A stretch of 64,000 nt of DNA from Xiphydria camelus. Lineage: Eukaryota > Arthropoda > Insecta > Hymenoptera > Xiphydriidae. The notes beneath the pieces were generated by a model, which ran no database searches, had not been told where the DNA came from, and saw nothing but the letters and a program-made list of their open reading frames with translations. The stretch lies in NCBI GenBank assembly GCA_963678675.1, contig OY783200.1, positions 1,624,501 through 1,688,500 on the forward strand, written 5' to 3'. Made by a program: the position numbers and the translations under genes. Position 1 is the stretch's first letter; each line of letters begins with the position of its first letter. Of the stretch, positions 59,646 to 64,000 are shown piece by piece.

Positions 59646-61359
59646 TTAATATCAAGTCGAAGCTCAGTGAATAAAGCCAGGAGTCCTGCCATTGGAGAGT
59701 CGATTTGCGGGATGCGTGCGAGCATCCCCCGTCGTAGTTCGCGGCTGCGAATGTAGATGTCGATCCAGTAGCTTTTTCTTTCTCACGCGCCAGGACGCAC
59801 GTGACACGCGTCTTTTTTTCCTGCGTTAAACGTTTCTACCGACGTTTTCCTCTTCCCCCCTCTCTCTCTCTTTCGTCCTTTATACTCACGAATGACACGG
59901 GCGCGATCATGTGCACACATTCGGACGAGCGTGTACACCACGCTGTCTTTTCAGCGACGAAGATCGCGATAGCCTTTTAACGTCGTCACTCTGTGACGGC
60001 ATTGAAGGTACTATCGCGAGCCTTGTGCAATTATTGCCGCGTGATTTTCCTCCGGCGACCTAAAGCGAGTCTGCAGCGAAAATTCAGCTGCTGATTCAAG
60101 GGTTCAGTTATTCACGAAGCAATGTCGATGCGATTCGCAGGATCATCGCCTGTAACTGAGATTATGACCTGCGCTCAGGGGTCAATTCCCTTTGATTTCT
60201 CTATAAAGCCGGGTGCTTTTCCCTAGCTTTTTCAAGCCCTCTCATTCAGTGATAAAGATCATTTCACTTATAAACTATGGTTTTCTCTACAAAGGAGACC
60301 TTCGAATTATTACAGATGATCCTGGTTTTTTAGAAATGTCTCTTTAATTAAAGCATACCAGCACGAAATGTCCGAAATAAAATTAAATGAAACATCGATA
60401 CGATAGAAATTAAAAAATGTCCTTTTCGATTCATCCTGCATTGTCTCGCGGCAACGTCGCGCGGCTAATTGGAAATCGAGCTTCGCTGTTCGTCGAACCG
60501 GCGACACGTGGTCGGCACATCGATTGTAAAGGCGGAGCGGCGCGCGGAGAGATTGAGGCTTCACGCGTCTCCCCGCCCGCAGCTCGATCCGTACCGGCAA
60601 GGTCATCGGTCGTTACGACCCGTGGTACGGCCACATATCCATATCCTTCCAGGCGGAGCAAGTTTCGGCGCGCGAGAGAAAGCCAGCGCTCTGTGTACGT
60701 AGTACGCCTAATGACGACGCGCGTATATATCACTTTTGAGCGTAAGCGCGCCGGCAAAAATGAAGCGCGCAATCCACCGAGCGAAAGGAGGAGGGAAAAC
60801 GGTGAGAAATTTACGTAACCTTAACCGTATTTCGCGGCTAGAACGCTTTCGAATTATTCGCGGAGTTTCGAATCGGGGAAACTTTGGCGCCACTGCAGCT
60901 GGTGCCATCTATCCCGATTGGTTCGAATTTTGAAGTGTCATGTCGTCGAATTCGCGCCAATTATAGAATAAATAGGACCAACTATCACATGGCACCAAAG
61001 TTTTCGCAGTAATGGTGCATATTAAAAATTCTGTTGAACTTACCGTACCACTTGATACTCAAATGCTACTAAATTCATATATAGACCTAAAGTCAATTTC
61101 TACACCCTTGAATACAGTCGAAATTATGGAGCAGCTGGTTCTCCCCACTAAGAAATCCTCATGCTTACCTTAAACTACCATCCTTCCTCTATAATTTACC
61201 GTTTGATTTATGTCGTTGAAGCCATTATTTAAATAATAGCACTATTTTGAAGAAGACAGAGATACTTCACGAACACGCCTTCAAAAATAGCCATTTTTTC
61301 GAAGAAATGGAATTCAAATTTTCATAAACTATTCATTTCATCGCATTCTTCAGTTTTTC
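59646..61359. other. Non-coding stretch
   Basis: It has a CpG-rich patch at 60,430-60,800 with frames on both strands and no domain. AT-rich sequence lies before the integrase remnant; part of it may be older retroelement sequence but shows no recognisable coding. Confidence 0.35.
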
Positions 61360-61740
61360 TATCGTGACTTGATATACCAAGTCGTTCAATTTTATCGCGA
61401 AGAACAAAAGTTACACGCGGTCAAACTGACGAAGTTCATATATGGACAGGGTGAGGAAAAGCAGCAGATTCTTAGAGAATTTCATCATTCTTCATTTGGA
61501 GGTCATCAGGAAGTAAATCGTATAGATGCCAGATTGCATTTGTATCATGAATGGAGAAATTAAAAACGAGATGTTTTGCGAAGTATGTAACAGCGTGTGA
61601 AAAATGCCAACAAAATAAATTACAACGGACATATAGAGCACCTATTGTTATAACGGATACTCCAACTGAAACTTTTGAAAAATGTGCACTAGAGGTAGAC
61701 ATAGTGGGTCTGTTGAATGAAACTGATCCCAGGGGAGCTA
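61360..61740 (+). pseudogene. Ty3/gypsy-type integrase fragment, frameshifted
   Basis: Remnant of a retrotransposon pol gene. It covers the end of the RNase H-to-integrase linker, the HHCC zinc-binding module (H-H-S-S-F-G-G-H-Q in the first frame, C-E-K-C-Q-Q-N-K-L after the shift) and the beginning of the integrase core (E-K-C-A-L-E-V-D-I-V-G). A stop at 61561 and a switch to another frame near 61551 break the coding sequence between the His and Cys pairs. Similarity ends near 61740. There are no visible long terminal repeats, gag or reverse transcriptase nearby, so this is a truncated, dead copy. Family level is confident; the precise clade is not determined. Confidence 0.8.
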
Positions 61741-63497
61741 CAGCTGATGCAAACTTAAGATATAGCATGAGAGTGTTAAAACAGTGTATCAAATTCAATG
61801 TAAAAATCCTATCGACCGCAGCATCGACTCGAATCGCGTCGAAAAATTCAATCGCATCGGCACCTCGCACTCATGGCCCAACTCGGCGGTCCTTTCACTC
61901 GAATCGTACCAAAGCACCGCGTCGCCTACGACAATTATTGCAGGAGAGTAGCTCTCTCACGGAGGACGTTCTCCTTACCACAGTTACATCTCGCGGGTCA
62001 AACGCGGCTACGTGTGCGCGAGCCGCACACCAGGGAAAGAGAGCGAGCGAGATATCGAGAGACGAAGAAACGTTTCGCGACTCTCGAAAATTCCCTGGCT
62101 TCCACTTTCACGCTTCTCGGTACCCCTTCGCGCCGCCCGCAGCCCCCCCCCCCCCCCCCCCCACTTCAAGTCCCAACGAGAGGAGACAAGAGGCGAAAGA
62201 AAAGCCAATCGTTACTCGGGCGGCAGGGCCCACTCCACGTGGGGCTATATCAACGCTCCGACGTTATCTCATCGCCCGTCATCTAGATAATTGATCGCCA
62301 TCTGCAAACAGCGGTGTTAACATTGATTGCGAGGGGTGATCAATACCCAGTAGCGAGCTATCACTCGCGCCATAAGGGTTCTATTTCCCCCGCACGCCAC
62401 GCCACGCGACACGTGAGCCTCCTCCGCCGCTAACAGTGGACAATGAAATTACTTGAACGTGTATCGCACGGTATTGATCCGGTCTCTTTCTCTCTCTCTC
62501 TCTCTCTCTCCTCTCTCTCCACTGTATACTTTAAGTAGCGCGGAGTACAGTTTCGACGACTATGGGCGTCGATCGCCTATGAAAACTGCGAACTACCCTG
62601 CTCTTTTTACCTCCTTCCCCCCTCCATCCCTCCCTCTACACGTCGTCAGTCACGCAGGTTATTTCTAGGTTTCATATTTACGCAAAAGTTCCATGATACT
62701 CCCGCACACCGCGTCGTCCTGTCTTGCGAGTTGCGAAGTGGATCGTTTTGTCGATCCTCAGCTCTCCGGCTGAGTTGTTTTTTGCGCAAACTGCAACTAC
62801 GCTCGGATCATCTCGTCGGGATCTATTGATCGATCAGACGAAAATGTGGGACCTTAGGCACTTTGCAGGCTCGAGGTTTCGCTGCTTTGCGCATTTTAGA
62901 GCAGGCTCCGCGCAATGAACTGGTTTTTTGCCATACTTTGTGACATGAAACGCGTCTAAAGTAAAATACGTGAAAAGTTCCGACCGTAGTTGCGCAATGC
63001 GAGGGATAGCGCCTGGCACGAGGCCTCGGGCTAACTGCGAGCGCGGACACCGCGGCGCTGCACTCACGAAAAAAAGGCGCGCAACTATTGCCAAGAATTT
63101 TCTCTTCGTCGCGTCCTCTCCGTCGCGCTTGGCCACTACCGCTAGCGAGAATCTGGAACGACCGCTCGTGCCCTCGTGGAGTCGGGCTTGGTCGAACTCT
63201 GCAAATCTCGTCGTCGTTGTTGGAAGTTCTCATACGAAATGAAAGAATTTGCGTCTCGCGCGTATGAGTACTTTCAACATGGCGGCTGAACCGTTTGTCG
63301 CGCAGAGCGCCTGCGCGAGTGCACGGCTCGTTGACTGATGGCGAATCCGTGTTGCAATTGTGTCGGTATAATTCAACGCCGAAGGAACTCCCAATCGACG
63401 AACAGTACTTCGATGCCAACAATTGATACGAGGCTGATCCCTTAATTACCGATGCAGAGATCGAATTTGTGCTGTTGTGAAAAAAAAATGGATACTA
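61741..63497. other. Non-coding stretch with microsatellites
   Basis: A 20-base C run (62143-62162), a TC microsatellite (62488-62519) and CpG-rich sequence at 62.7-63.4 kb ending in CAACATGGCGGCTGAA (63275-63290). Frames on both strands carry no domain. Confidence 0.4.
62143..62162. repeat. C homopolymer run, 20 bases
   Basis: Uninterrupted C run; its length in an assembly is uncertain. Confidence 0.9.
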
Positions 63498-63921
63498 GTC
63501 CCTGGCCTCTAGTAGCCATTACCTAGCATGATAATCTAGGACCAATTCAGTGTTGCATTTCAATTCACTTTTCCTTTCGCCGGATCGCTCTTATTATTAA
63601 TAATATAACTATGCTACTCGTAAGAATTTCATTCCTGTTCTTACATTTAACTTATAACATTCGTCCGAGAAGACTCAATTTTTCAGTGAAGGCACATTAC
63701 ATTCGAACGTCCCTGGCCTCTAGTAGCCATTATCTAGCATGACAATCGAGGGCCAATTCAGTGTTGCATTTCAATCCACTTTTCCTTTCACCGGATCGCT
63801 CTTATTGTTTAGTATATAACTATGCTATTCGTAAGGATTTTATTCCTGCCCTTACATTTAACTTATAATATTCGTCCGAGAAAGCTCAGTCTTTCGGTAC
63901 AGGCACGTTACGTTCGAACGT
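63498..63921. repeat. Tandem duplication, 211-bp unit
   Basis: Unit 1 starts at 63498 (GTCCCTGGCCTCTAGTAGCC) and unit 2 at 63709. They match along their whole length with scattered substitutions, including the shared AATTCAGTGTTGCATTTCAA and TAACTATGCTA blocks. It may be the start of a longer satellite array beyond the window. Confidence 0.85.
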
Positions 63922-64000
63922 TAACCGAAAGAACAATACTCCGATCAATGCAACTCCTCTATTGTAGTATTGCACTACGCGTGACCTTTACGTCCAGAGA

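Noticed and set aside
1..64000. tRNA, rRNA, microRNA and CRISPR features
   Set aside because: Scanning for T-loop words, common insect microRNA seeds and spaced direct repeats gave nothing convincing; a covariance-model search would be decisive.

Overview
This window is nuclear DNA from an insect, most likely a hymenopteran. The reasons are small exons separated by long introns with GT/AG borders, an insect-type secreted haem peroxidase, a short run of the arthropod telomere motif (CCTAA/TTAGG), many small inverted-repeat DNA elements, and sharp changes between AT-rich stretches and CpG-rich ones. The order is inferred; it cannot be proved from this sequence. Most of the 64 kb is non-coding.

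Layout. (1) 1-13,454, minus strand: the 5' half of a chorion-peroxidase-like gene. Five exons whose reading phases all match run from a signal-peptide exon (13,257-13,454) to the exon with the active-site W-G-Q-x-x-D-H-D motif (625-821). The gene continues past the left edge, and its start-codon exon was not found. The 8.2-kb intron 5,055-13,256 is crowded with foldback and inverted-repeat elements. (2) 13.5-35.4 kb: no convincing gene. It holds nested MITE-like elements, a 45-bp minisatellite, and CpG-rich promoter-like stretches. (3) 35.5-36.5 kb, minus strand: a complete compact gene that I do not recognise. It has a TATA box, a 20-codon signal-peptide exon, a 346-bp intron containing a near-perfect 53-bp inverted repeat, a second exon encoding a four-cysteine acidic domain followed by a Thr/Ala-rich mucin-like tail, and an AATAAA signal. 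(4) 37-48 kb: CpG-rich and G-rich promoter-like patches, two perfect RFX X-box motifs and a palindromic element. (5) 48.2-50.95 kb, plus strand: a three-exon Tigger/Jerky (pogo-superfamily) transposase-like gene. It is open from start to stop, but the third catalytic Asp is Asn, which suggests a domesticated host gene. (6) 51-64 kb: mainly non-coding, with CpG-rich patches, an interstitial telomere repeat, microsatellites, a frameshifted Ty3/gypsy-type integrase fragment at 61.4 kb, and a 211-bp tandem duplication at the right edge.

The three genes show no sign of working together. The peroxidase and the mucin-like protein are both predicted to be secreted. The candidates for something undescribed are the small mucin-like gene with its intronic hairpin and the apparently domesticated Tigger/Jerky gene. 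All exon calls rest on reading splice sites and phases by eye; no database search or transcript evidence was available.
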